Source of the DNA: an uncultured Bacilli bacterium
GTDB taxonomy: Bacteria; Bacillota_I; Bacilli_A; RF39; UBA660
DNA length: 22,365 nt
Reading direction: 5' to 3'
Assembly (NCBI GenBank): GCA_934148535.1
Contig: CAKPDF010000019.1
Span: 1-22,365, forward strand
Both the position numbers and the translations under genes were made by a program. This document shows, piece after piece, positions 1 to 7,068 of this stretch; the stretch's first letter is position 1; each line of letters opens with the position of its first letter. The notes beneath the pieces are model-generated. The model had not been told where the DNA came from and did no database searches. It was given only the letters and a program-made list of their open reading frames with translations.

Positions 1-179
1 AATAATTTTGGATATTTTTTAAATTCTTCACTATTTAACATTTCTCTTATTTTTTCTACATTTGATTTGGCTAATGTCGTCGAAGTAAATAATTCTCGAT
101 GTTCTTTAAACTCTTCACTATTTATTATTGCCTGAATTTTCTCTATATCTGATTTGGCTAATGTTGTTGAAGTAAATAA
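1..179 (-). repeat. Tandem 87-bp coding repeats
   Basis: Two full units (179-93 and 92-6) and the start of a third (from 5) each encode 29 residues beginning LFTSTTLAKS. A diverged unit precedes them. The DNA copies differ mainly at synonymous or conservative positions, which points to duplication under protein-level selection. The array continues outside the window. Confidence 0.85.
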
Positions 180-701
180 TTCTGGATATTCTTTATATTC
201 AACGCTATTTATCATTGCTTTAACATTCTCTATAGTTGTATAACCAAATCCAATTGAATTTGCTATTGTTAAATTCCAATCTTTATTTAAATTTAATCTT
301 TCTACTTCGATTATTAACTCTTTATTACAGGATAATGCCGATGTGTTTTTATTTAATGCTGACACTCCATAATTTTCTTCTATATATTTATATGTCTCTA
401 CTAGATCTTCTGAGTTAGTACTTAAAACATGTAAACAATTTTCTATAGACGAAAAAGATATCTTTTGTTGTTTTAAAAAAGATACATTCTTCTCTATTTC
501 AGCAACATTTTTGTATAAAATACTAGGACACTTTTCTATATTACTTGCACTTATATTTAACTTATTTATTAGATAATCTAATGTTTTATCAATATCTACA
601 TATTCTCCTTGGGTTAATATATTATTATTTTTATTTACTATTTTATCTGATGATATATTATATTTATCACATAATATCTTTAATGTATACTCTCCTATCA
701 C
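1..701 (-). CDS. Helical-repeat protein, mTERF-like spacing, 3' end outside window
   Basis: An open minus-strand frame of 233 codons runs off the left edge, so the C-terminus is not visible. Residues about 45-125 show degenerate ~33-residue helical units in which a PSIL/HVL-type turn is followed by a helix and an FLKQQ/YIEEN-type helix. This spacing recalls mTERF-type RNA/DNA-binding repeats. From about residue 150 the protein becomes regular 29-residue repeats (LFTSTTLAKS ... NSEEFKE). The start chosen is GTG at 701, because GGAGGT lies 7 bases upstream. An in-frame ATG at 716 would overlap that site. There is no signal peptide or membrane segment. It follows the LysM gene at 766 on the same strand with no clear terminator between. 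Function is unknown; the mTERF likeness is by eye and needs a profile search. Confidence 0.75.
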   Translation of the reverse strand, partial: MIGEYTLKILCDKYNISSDKIVNKNNNILTQGEYVDIDKTLDYLINKLNISASNIEKCPSILYKNVAEIEKNVSFLKQQKISFSSIENCLHVLSTNSEDLVETYKYIEENYGVSALNKNTSALSCNKELIIEVERLNLNKDWNLTIANSIGFGYTTIENVKAMINSVEYKEYPELFTSTTLAKSDIEKIQAIINSEEFKEHRELFTSTTLAKSNVEKIREMLNSEEFKKYPKL

Positions 702-765
702 TGCAATTACCTCCATGCATTAATTCTATCACAATTATTATATTTTTACTATATATAAATAAGTT

Positions 766-1980
766 TTAATTATTTGTGGCTGGTATTTTTAATACTTGAT
801 TAATACTTAATAAGTTACTAGTTAAATTATTTAATTTCTTTATATTATCTACTGTAGTATTATACTTTCTTGCTATAGAATATAGACTATCTCCTGATTT
901 AACTGTATATGTAATATAATTTTCTTCATTATTTGGAATTTTTAATACTTGACCAATACTCAATAAATTACTAGTTAGATTATTTAATTTCTTTATATTA
1001 TCTACTGTAGTATTATACTTTCTTGCTATAGAATATAGACTATCTCCTGATTTAACTGTATAAGTTATAGTATCTTCTTTAATTGTACTAGGCATTTTTA
1101 ATATTTGACCAATACTTAACAAATTACTAGTTAGATTGTTTAATTTTTTTATATTATCTACTGTAGTATTATATTCTTTAGCAATACTATATAAACTATC
1201 TCCCTTTTTTACTATATAAGTATTAGATGATATATTACTATTATTATTATTTTCTTCTATAGTAGGAACTTTTAAAATTTGACCTATTTTTAGATTTGTA
1301 GATGATAACTTATTTAAACTAACTAATTCTGATACTGATGTATTGTATTTTTTTGCTATAGAATATAGACTATCACCTTTTTGTACTTTATAATAATTTC
1401 CAGATTCTTTTGGAACATAATTAACATTTAAATAATTAGTAAGTCCTATTACTACAGCCTCGCCTAATTCTTCTAAATTATTTTTTAAATACTTAGAATC
1501 CGTATCACTATCAACATTTCCATAATATATAATAATAGTTTGATTATTTTTAGTATCTCTTATTATTTGATTATAATCTTTACTAGTATCAGTTGGCAAT
1601 CTCCTTTGATAATATTTATTTATTGGAATACCAACTTTTTTTAATTCACTAGATATATTTTCAGATAAACCACTTGAATTTCTTAAAGCATACACTATCT
1701 CTGTTCCCTCATCATTTGAAGTTAAAGCATTTGATATTACTATTACATCATTACCAGTTCCATAAAACCCTTTAATCTTATTTATTCTTTCATCATTATC
1801 TAATGTTATATCACTATCTCTAGTAATAGATGCTTCTATACCAAGATCACCTAATCTTGATAAAATATATTTACTTATCTCTAAATTAAAATCCTTCTCC
1901 GTTATTCCATTACCAACATTTCCTATATCTTCTCCCCCACCTTTAGGATCAATGACTATTTTTTTAGTAACTCTTTCCAT
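766..1980 (-). CDS. LysM protein with degenerate amidase_3 domain
   Basis: 404 residues. Residues about 6-186 follow the zinc amidase (N-acetylmuramoyl-L-alanine amidase, Amidase_3) fold pattern: IVIDP at the start, a retained Glu at E28 (GITEKD), and TRDSD near 53. The usual DPGHGG reads DPKGGG, so the first zinc His is absent. The usual SIHAN reads ISNAL, so the second His is replaced by N84. The late catalytic Glu position reads as a Tyr near 152. The domain is therefore probably inactive. Four LysM domains follow at about 197-239, 255-297, 307-349 and 358-400. No signal peptide is visible, so export would need another route, or the protein acts inside, as spore-coat LysM proteins such as SafA do. 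The ATG has GGTGAT just upstream. It lies after the terminator of the gene at 2036, so a separate promoter is likely. Confidence 0.85.
   Translation of the reverse strand: MERVTKKIVIDPKGGGEDIGNVGNGITEKDFNLEISKYILSRLGDLGIEASITRDSDITLDNDERINKIKGFYGTGNDVIVISNALTSNDEGTEIVYALRNSSGLSENISSELKKVGIPINKYYQRRLPTDTSKDYNQIIRDTKNNQTIIIYYGNVDSDTDSKYLKNNLEELGEAVVIGLTNYLNVNYVPKESGNYYKVQKGDSLYSIAKKYNTSVSELVSLNKLSSTNLKIGQILKVPTIEENNNNSNISSNTYIVKKGDSLYSIAKEYNTTVDNIKKLNNLTSNLLSIGQILKMPSTIKEDTITYTVKSGDSLYSIARKYNTTVDNIKKLNNLTSNLLSIGQVLKIPNNEENYITYTVKSGDSLYSIARKYNTTVDNIKKLNNLTSNLLSINQVLKIPATNN
775..1236 (-). repeat. LysM-encoding tandem DNA repeats
   Basis: LysM units 2, 3 and 4 are close copies at the DNA level. 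Units 3 and 4 repeat with a 153-bp period (51 codons) and are nearly identical over most of it. Unit 2 is offset by 156 bp and more diverged. LysM unit 1 (about 1260-1390) is clearly older. This suggests recent expansion by unequal recombination, so copy number could differ among strains. Confidence 0.8.
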
Positions 1981-2003
1981 ATTATTATCACCATTAAATT
2001 ATA

Positions 2004-2037
2004 TGAAAAAAATATAGAAATTTTACTTTCTATATTT
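2004..2037 (-). terminator. Intrinsic terminator after the gene at 2036-2803
   Basis: An 11-bp perfect stem (arms 2010-2020 and 2027-2037) with a 6-base loop is followed on the minus strand by seven T residues. It overlaps the stop codon of the upstream gene and separates it from the LysM gene. Confidence 0.85.
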
Positions 2038-2803
2038 ATTCTACAATACTAGTATTAGTATTTATATCAACATTATCTACTTTACCAATATTGTTATATA
2101 TTAATTTTACCTTATAAGATTTAATATTTTTATCCTTATACTTCATTAAATTAGTATAATCTATATTAATAGTCAAAGTATCCTCAGTTTCTTCTACATC
2201 TATTTCTACATAATTAGCTTCCATATAATTAGGTAATATATTTTTTAAATATAAATAATAAGTGCTGGTAGTTCTACCTGTACTATAATTAGTTGTATGA
2301 TCTAAAGTAGACTTTTTAATATAATTTAATATATCATCTAAAGTAATATATTTTTTATCTATACTATATATAGTATCATCACTTACTAATGTATAATTAT
2401 TATCAACTAACTCATAATATTCATTACTCTTTCCATAATAAACCTTATCATTTGTATTTATCTGTATTACATCTCCTGTAGAAAAACCAGTATATTTATA
2501 ATTACTAGTAGTATCATCATTATTAATTATAGTTACATCTATATCATAATTATAATTATCTTTTATAGTCTCTAATAAACTTTTTTCTTCTACATTACTA
2601 GTAATATTAGGATTATTTTTAGAATTTTCTATTGTGTTTTTATTATTATAATTATAATTTTTACTAGAAACATTTGCATATACAATTATTATTAATATAA
2701 ATATTCCATATCCGATCAATTGTACTTTAGCACTATACTTTTTATCTTTCATCTTTTCTCTAAAAGATATTTTTTGTTCTTCATTACTATTATTCTTTTT
2801 CAT
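2036..2803 (-). CDS. Membrane-anchored protein of unknown function
   Basis: 255 residues. A charged N-terminal tail of about 25 residues is followed by one membrane segment (about 29-47, rich in Ile/Leu/Val). The remaining ~200 residues are rich in Asn, Thr, Asp and Tyr and are probably outside the membrane (N-in). No known domain was recognised. The ATG overlaps the end of fmt by 14 bases, and AGGAAG lies about 11 bases upstream, so the two genes are co-transcribed and probably coupled in translation. A dedicated terminator follows. The fmt linkage says little about the role; the topology suggests an envelope protein. Confidence 0.8.
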   Translation of the reverse strand: MKKNNSNEEQKISFREKMKDKKYSAKVQLIGYGIFILIIIVYANVSSKNYNYNNKNTIENSKNNPNITSNVEEKSLLETIKDNYNYDIDVTIINNDDTTSNYKYTGFSTGDVIQINTNDKVYYGKSNEYYELVDNNYTLVSDDTIYSIDKKYITLDDILNYIKKSTLDHTTNYSTGRTTSTYYLYLKNILPNYMEANYVEIDVEETEDTLTINIDYTNLMKYKDKNIKSYKVKLIYNNIGKVDNVDINTNTSIVE

Positions 2804-3827
2804 TTTTCAATACACTTCCTATTAATTCTTTTTTATTAACCCCATTTAAAAAATCTCTAGTTAAACATTTCTTTTTTCCTTCTAAAGCAAGTTCTAAAAC
2901 CCTAATATAACCACCATTACATTCTATATAGAAAGAATCTTTATCTAATTTAACTATTTTTCCATAAGATTTATCCTTTAGATTATTATCTTCTATCTTT
3001 TCTACCCTATATATCTTCATTCTCTTATTATTATAGTATGTGTATGCTCCCGGATTTGAATTAAGACCTCTTATTAGATTAAATACATCTTCTACATTTT
3101 TAGAAAAATCTATTATTTCATCTTGTTTATTTATATTAAAACCAAATGTTACTTTATTTTCATCTTGTTTAATTCTATTAACAGTATCATTAATTATATT
3201 AGGTAATGTCTCTTTTAAAAGTTTTGCTCCTAATAAAGACATATCATTAAATAAAGTATCTAGTATTGTATCATCTGTAATCTTAATACTCTCTTGACTT
3301 ATTATGTCACCAGCATCCATTTTTTCACTCATATACATAATAGTTATTCCTGTTTCCTTTTCACCATTTATTAATGCCCAATGAATTGGTGCTCCTCCCC
3401 TATATTTAGGAAGCAATGACCCATGAACATTTATGCAACCATATTTGGGATATTCTAGTAATTTTTTAGGTATTATTTGCCCATATGCACAAGTGATTAT
3501 AATATCTGGATTAGCATCCAATACTCTTTTATAATCATCTCTAATTTTTAATGGTTGAAACACCTCTATATCATTATCAAGTGCTAATTGTTTTACTGGA
3601 GGAATAATTATTTTACCTTTTCTATCTTTTTCCTTGTCTGGTTGACATACTACTAAAACTACATCATAATTTTCTATTAACATTTCTAGTATTGGTACCG
3701 CAAATTGGGGAGTCCCCATAAATACTACCTTTTTTTTATTAACATTACCAAAGTCTATTATAAAATCTCCTATATCTATAGGACTATCTAATTTCTCTAG
3801 TTTTCTCATATTATCTTTTATTGCCAT
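2790..3827 (-). CDS. fmt: Methionyl-tRNA formyltransferase
   Basis: Transfers formyl from 10-formyltetrahydrofolate to Met-tRNAfMet in the cytosol, providing the initiator tRNA. 345 residues against about 310-315 usually. The formyltransferase domain begins near residue 33 (KKVVFMGTPQFAVP) and contains N133, H135 (INVHGSLLPKYRGGAPIHWA) and D171 (MDAGD), the family's catalytic Asn/His/Asp. The C-terminal anticodon-side domain covers roughly 240-345. The first 32 residues are an extra segment not usual in Fmt. The start is well supported: AGGTGAT sits 4 bases before the ATG, and no better internal start exists. A possible -10 (TATAAT, 3850-3855) would give a very short leader. It heads a two-gene operon with the membrane protein at 2036. 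Confidence 0.96.
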   Translation of the reverse strand: MAIKDNMRKLEKLDSPIDIGDFIIDFGNVNKKKVVFMGTPQFAVPILEMLIENYDVVLVVCQPDKEKDRKGKIIIPPVKQLALDNDIEVFQPLKIRDDYKRVLDANPDIIITCAYGQIIPKKLLEYPKYGCINVHGSLLPKYRGGAPIHWALINGEKETGITIMYMSEKMDAGDIISQESIKITDDTILDTLFNDMSLLGAKLLKETLPNIINDTVNRIKQDENKVTFGFNINKQDEIIDFSKNVEDVFNLIRGLNSNPGAYTYYNNKRMKIYRVEKIEDNNLKDKSYGKIVKLDKDSFYIECNGGYIRVLELALEGKKKCLTRDFLNGVNKKELIGSVLKNEKE

Positions 3828-3849
3828 AAAATCACCTATTTCTATAAGT

Positions 3850-3855
3850 ATTATA
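3850..3855 (-). promoter_or_regulatory. Possible -10 box for fmt
   Basis: TATAAT on the minus strand, preceded by TGGTG, lies about 22 bases before the fmt ATG. No good -35 is visible, so this rests on the -10 alone. Confidence 0.35.
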
Positions 3856-4078
3856 CACCATTAAAAGAAAAAAGAAAAGAAATAACATATCATTAGTTAT
3901 TAAAAATTATTAAATCTATATAACTGTATTTTTTACTGTTATTTATCATAGAAATATATTTTATTAGGCAAAAAAGTTAACTACAATATAACTTTTAATC
4001 TTTTAATAAGCCATACAACGAAAATACGAAAAAAATAAGATTTTTTTTTATAATTAATTTATCATAATATAGCAACGG
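3856..4078 (-). other. AT-rich intergenic stretch without genes
   Basis: No ORF with a ribosome site was found on either strand. It holds two small dyads. One is at 3920-3942 (ATAAC.GTA / TAC.GTTAT, a mismatch in each arm centre). The other is at 3972-3996 (8-bp A/T-rich stem followed by T residues on the minus strand). Either could be a weak terminator or protein site, or chance in such AT-rich DNA. Confidence 0.4.
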
Positions 4079-4114
4079 AAAAAAATAACTTGTTATTTCA
4101 TTTTTAAACAAGTT
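4079..4114 (-). terminator. Intrinsic terminator of the small RHH gene
   Basis: Stem AACTTGTT/AACAAGTT (arms 4107-4114 and 4087-4094) with a 12-base loop, then seven T residues on the minus strand (4079-4085). The hairpin lies inside the last codons of the gene at 4093-4260. Confidence 0.8.
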
Positions 4115-4260
4115 TCAATCATGCTAACAATTACATTATTAAAAGAAGTATCATTTTCTTTTGCAATTTTTTCTACTTCCTTAACCAATTCTTCTTTTAA
4201 ATATAATGTTTTATATACACTAGGATTTTTGCATTTAGTGCTTTTTGGTACAAATTTCAT
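4093..4260 (-). CDS. Small ribbon-helix-helix-like protein
   Basis: 55 residues. Residues 16-55 fit a ribbon-helix-helix DNA-binding fold: a short strand (VYKTLYLKEE), a helix (LVKEVEKIAKEN), a turn (DTSFN) and a second helix (NVIVSMIETCL). Such proteins bind DNA as dimers and often repress their own promoter. AGGTGG lies about 7 bases before the ATG, and a strong terminator overlaps its end, so it is a complete single-gene unit. It is divergent from the small gene at 4344, with an 83-bp gap containing a dyad at 4311-4324. It could be an antitoxin-like or plasmid/phage-derived regulator; the target is unknown. The fold call is by eye. Confidence 0.75.
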   Translation of the reverse strand: MKFVPKSTKCKNPSVYKTLYLKEELVKEVEKIAKENDTSFNNVIVSMIETCLKMK

Positions 4261-4310
4261 AACAACACCACCTATAAAAATTATAATATAATAAAAAAAT
4301 AAAATATAAC

Positions 4311-4324
4311 TTAGATTTTTCTAA
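4311..4324. promoter_or_regulatory. Dyad in the divergent promoter region
   Basis: TTAGA-N4-TCTAA is a perfect 5-bp inverted repeat, ending 6 bases before the AAGGAGG of the gene at 4344. It could be an operator for the neighbouring RHH protein. In AT-rich DNA chance is a serious alternative. Confidence 0.35.
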
Positions 4325-4343
4325 TGTATAAGGAGGAAAACAA

Positions 4344-4592
4344 ATGAACAAATTTGATTATGATAGTAAAATTAGTAAAATAAAATTATTAGAGATTAAA
4401 AAGAAAAAGATTATTCTTGAAAAAGAATATTTAGATAGTATTAAACCATCATTTTATGAAATAAAAAAGAAAAAGAGCTGGGAGGAAAAGAAAAGAATAA
4501 TATTAAATATTGAACAAGAAACTTCCAATAACATATTATTAGCATATCAAGAATTAGAAAAATTATTCCCTAAAGTTAAAAATAATTGCTAG
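4344..4592 (+). CDS. Small lysine-rich, probably coiled-coil protein
   Basis: 82 residues, very rich in Lys, Glu and Ile, with no membrane segment. The composition suggests two long helices (about 5-35 and 44-75) that may form a coiled coil. AAGGAGG stands 7 bases before the ATG. It is one of few plus-strand genes here. It is divergent from the RHH gene and convergent with the holin gene, ending one base before a bidirectional terminator. The function is not recognised. The position beside an RHH regulator allows a toxin-antitoxin or phage-remnant reading, but nothing in the sequence proves it. Confidence 0.7.
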   Translation: MNKFDYDSKISKIKLLEIKKKKIILEKEYLDSIKPSFYEIKKKKSWEEKKRIILNIEQETSNNILLAYQELEKLFPKVKNNC

Positions 4593-4628
4593 AAAAAGAG
4601 ACTATTGCTTCGTCATAGTCTCTTTTTT
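4593..4628. terminator. Bidirectional terminator
   Basis: A 13-bp perfect stem (4593-4605 and 4615-4627) with a 9-base loop has A residues on the left and T residues on the right, so it can end transcription from both sides. It serves the plus gene at 4344 and the minus holin gene, whose stop codon (4602-4604) lies inside the stem. Confidence 0.9.
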
Positions 4629-4934
4629 GAAACATCCAATAACACTTTCTATATACATCCTAAGTTCTAGATCGTTAATTTCAATTCCCTTATCACTTAA
4701 TATTTGCTTAGAATTTTCTATCGTTTTAGATAATTTTTCTTCTCCCGTTAGACTTTCATATAGTTGATTAACTGCTTCACATACAGTCTTAATAACCTCT
4801 TTTTTAGTTTTATCTTTTATATATTCTTCACTTAATTTTTTTGCTTTTAATCCAATATAACTTATCACTGCCATCAATACTGTATATAGTAAGGTTGTCC
4901 CATATTGATTTATAAAATCTATAAGGAATTTCAT
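4602..4934 (-). CDS. LLH-family phage holin-like protein
   Basis: 110 residues. The N-terminus carries one membrane segment (about 10-32, LLYTVLMAVISYIGL). A charged, helical cytoplasmic part follows (KKEVIKTVCEAVNQLY, LSKTIENSKQILSDKGI, DLELRMYIESVIG). This layout is typical of the LL-H phage holin family. Holins form membrane lesions that let an endolysin reach the wall. GGAGGTG lies 4 bases before the ATG. No endolysin, tail or other phage gene is nearby, so this is an orphan: a prophage remnant, or a holin kept for another use such as protein release. The membrane layout is clear; the family call rests on overall pattern. Confidence 0.8.
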   Translation of the reverse strand: MKFLIDFINQYGTTLLYTVLMAVISYIGLKAKKLSEEYIKDKTKKEVIKTVCEAVNQLYESLTGEEKLSKTIENSKQILSDKGIEINDLELRMYIESVIGCFKKETMTKQ

Positions 4935-5008
4935 ATTTCACCTCCACTATATTATATGACTATCAATTATCAAGAACTAATTAGGAGATAATGAATAATT
5001 ACATAAAC

Positions 5009-5698
5009 TTATTTAAGAGTATCTATAAAATACTTAAATATCTTCTCTTGATCTTTATCGAATTTATACATTAATTCTGGATGCCATTGAATACCTAAAT
5101 TGAATTTTTTATTTTTATATTCTATTGCCTCCGTTAAGCCATCTTCTGAAGTTGCTACTATATCATATTTTCCCGTTTCTATCAATTTTCCTGAGTGAAT
5201 AGAATTAGTAATTATTTCTTCTTTTCCTATTATCTTATATAGCAATGAATTTTTATTTATTTTAATTTTATGTTTATACATATTCTTAAGATCCAAACGA
5301 TGTTTTTGCATATATTCTTTATCACTATAATCTACCTTGCCACCAGTAGGTATTGATAAATTTAACATGCCACAACATATTCCTAATATTGGTTTATCTA
5401 CTTTTATACAATAATCCGCTATAAACTGCTCATAATTACAAATTACTCCTCCACCCTGTAATATTATTCCATCACATAAATCTATTATCTTTTCTAAATC
5501 TTTTGTATCAGTTAAATCATAATTTTCATAATATGGATATATTTCATAGTTTTGTTCTATAGACTTAGAATTAGGAATTATTCCTATTACATTAGCCCCA
5601 TTTTTAACTAATACTTCTCTTATCTCATCTACTTGTTGAATATAATTCCAACGTTCCCCTTTATATGGTTTTCCTACTATTCCTATTAATGGTTTCAT
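5009..5698 (-). CDS. Class I glutamine amidotransferase-like hydrolase (peptidase C26)
   Basis: 229 residues from the ATG at 5698. This start has AAAGGAATG directly upstream and begins MKPLIGIVGKP. The 11 codons before it in the same frame are leader. The family of gamma-glutamyl-gamma-aminobutyrate hydrolase (PuuD-like) cleaves gamma-glutamyl amide bonds. Visible signs are DGIILQGGG near 76-84, the nucleophile C108 in GICCGM, and His/Glu in QWHPE near 200. The substrate cannot be read from the sequence. It follows the membrane protein gene at 5737 with a 38-base gap and may share its promoter. No clear T-run terminator follows. Confidence 0.88.
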   Translation of the reverse strand: MKPLIGIVGKPYKGERWNYIQQVDEIREVLVKNGANVIGIIPNSKSIEQNYEIYPYYENYDLTDTKDLEKIIDLCDGIILQGGGVICNYEQFIADYCIKVDKPILGICCGMLNLSIPTGGKVDYSDKEYMQKHRLDLKNMYKHKIKINKNSLLYKIIGKEEIITNSIHSGKLIETGKYDIVATSEDGLTEAIEYKNKKFNLGIQWHPELMYKFDKDQEKIFKYFIDTLK

Positions 5699-5736
5699 AT
5701 ATTCATTCCTTTCCAAGTAAAAACAATGCAAATAAA

Positions 5737-6981
5737 TTACATTGTTCTTTTTCTAGCATATACTGAATATGCTAATGTTTGTTCTTGATTTTGAGCATTT
5801 TCTGTATTATTTTTTTCAAAAAATATTGGTATGCTATATTTTAATGCCCCATTTATTATTAGGGGTTTAGATTCTAATTGTGTTTGTGTCGTTTTAATAA
5901 ATTTTTTTAATTCTTTGTTTCTTTCTTCATTCCAAGATATAGTTAAATTACCTTCACTATTTCTAGTGATTGTATTATCACTAATAGTTGTATTTTCAGA
6001 ATTAACAAAGTTATTGACACTAATTATATTACCCTCACAAGTTTTTAACATTTCTATTAATTGATTATTTAATAATCCAGTAGTTCCTATACTATATGAT
6101 GCCTCTGTACCATTATTGTCACCTCTTGATATAACAAGTGTATTTGATTCATAGTCATAATTTACAGATATCATTTCATAACTATCACCATTTGCAATCG
6201 TAACATCATTATGATAATTAGTTAAAATTGTATCCTTTATATCATCATACGCATAATACGCTAAATATGCATTCAATTTTGAAGAACTGCCTACTATTTT
6301 ATATATTAACTGCATTCTATCATTATTACTCATATCTTTTGATTTTTCTAATTTGTCTATAGATGTTAATAATTCATTATATTCTGATTCAGTAAATTCT
6401 GCAATATTTCCATCTATTATTGATACTTCTCCAATATTTAAATTGTCAAAATCATTTTTATATTTTTGATATAATTTTTCTAAAGTATTTGATAATTTAA
6501 TACAATTTTCTACCTTTTCTAGTGTATAGCGACTTTCTTCTAAAGTGTTAGTTCCTTCAGCATTATCTACTTCGTAATAAGCACTTTGTTCTGAAACAGC
6601 TTTAGATTTAATAATAAGTCTATAAATGCTATAACCACCAACTAATACAATACTACCTGCTGTAATAAGTGATATTATTCTGGCTCCAAGTTTTAAATTA
6701 GAAATTTTATTTTTTGGTTGTGATGTATTAGTTTCAGTTTTACTTTCTTTTAATTCTTCAGCAATAGGTTCCTCATTTTCATTTATTTTAGGTAATGCTT
6801 GTTCTTTAGATTCCTCAACATTAGATTTAGTTTTTGCTTTTTTCTTTTCCTCTTTTTGGCGTTCTAATATTACAAATATGTCATCTGTATCTTCTTCTTC
6901 TTTTTTTGATTGAGTAGTATCTTGATCTAGCTCATTATCATTTATAATATCATCAAGCCAATCTTTATTTTTCTTTTTCAT
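5737..6981 (-). CDS. Membrane-anchored protein of unknown function
   Basis: 414 residues from the ATG at 6981. This start is chosen because GAGGGGAG precedes it by about 7 bases and the promoter at 7015-7043 would start RNA near 7008, leaving no room for a ribosome site at the in-frame ATG at 7002. The first ~95 residues are highly charged (Glu/Lys/Asp/Gln) and probably disordered in the cytosol. One membrane segment lies at about 101-124. The ~290-residue outer part mixes helical (about 145-255) and beta-like Asn/Thr/Ser-rich regions. No known domain was recognised. Confidence 0.8.
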   Translation of the reverse strand: MKKKNKDWLDDIINDNELDQDTTQSKKEEEDTDDIFVILERQKEEKKKAKTKSNVEESKEQALPKINENEEPIAEELKESKTETNTSQPKNKISNLKLGARIISLITAGSIVLVGGYSIYRLIIKSKAVSEQSAYYEVDNAEGTNTLEESRYTLEKVENCIKLSNTLEKLYQKYKNDFDNLNIGEVSIIDGNIAEFTESEYNELLTSIDKLEKSKDMSNNDRMQLIYKIVGSSSKLNAYLAYYAYDDIKDTILTNYHNDVTIANGDSYEMISVNYDYESNTLVISRGDNNGTEASYSIGTTGLLNNQLIEMLKTCEGNIISVNNFVNSENTTISDNTITRNSEGNLTISWNEERNKELKKFIKTTQTQLESKPLIINGALKYSIPIFFEKNNTENAQNQEQTLAYSVYARKRTM

Positions 6982-7014
6982 AATACTTCTCCCCTCTTTC
7001 ATTAGGTGACGTAT

Positions 7015-7043
7015 ATATTAACACATTTGTTAACTTTTGTCAA
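7015..7043 (-). promoter_or_regulatory. Sigma-A-type promoter with spacer palindrome
   Basis: On the minus strand: TTGACA (7043-7038), a 17-base spacer, then TAATAT (7020-7015) preceded by TGT, an extended -10. The spacer edge holds the perfect palindrome TTAACA-N4-TGTTAA (7018-7033), which overlaps the -10 and could be an operator. It drives the gene at 5737-6981. Confidence 0.8.
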
Positions 7044-7068
7044 TAGTTATTTAAAAATATAGCAATTA

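Noticed and set aside
1..179. Regular 87-bp repeats as a possible CRISPR array or non-coding repeat
   Set aside because: No spacers. The units are contiguous, and in frame they encode a regular 29-residue protein repeat.
236..769. Two plus-strand reading frames of 60 and 74 residues (236-418 and 545-769)
   Set aside because: Leu/Tyr-rich composition with no ribosome site. The first lies inside, and most of the second overlaps, the minus-strand helical-repeat gene, whose frame is open to the window edge.
3972..3996. Stem of 8 bp with T residues downstream of the RHH gene, as a further terminator
   Set aside because: The stem is A/T-rich with little stability, and a better terminator lies 100 bases before it. 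Kept only as a remark in the intergenic entry.
7002..7002. ATG at 7002 as the start of the membrane protein gene
   Set aside because: Too close to the predicted RNA start (near 7008) for a ribosome site. The ATG at 6981 has GAGGGGAG at proper spacing.
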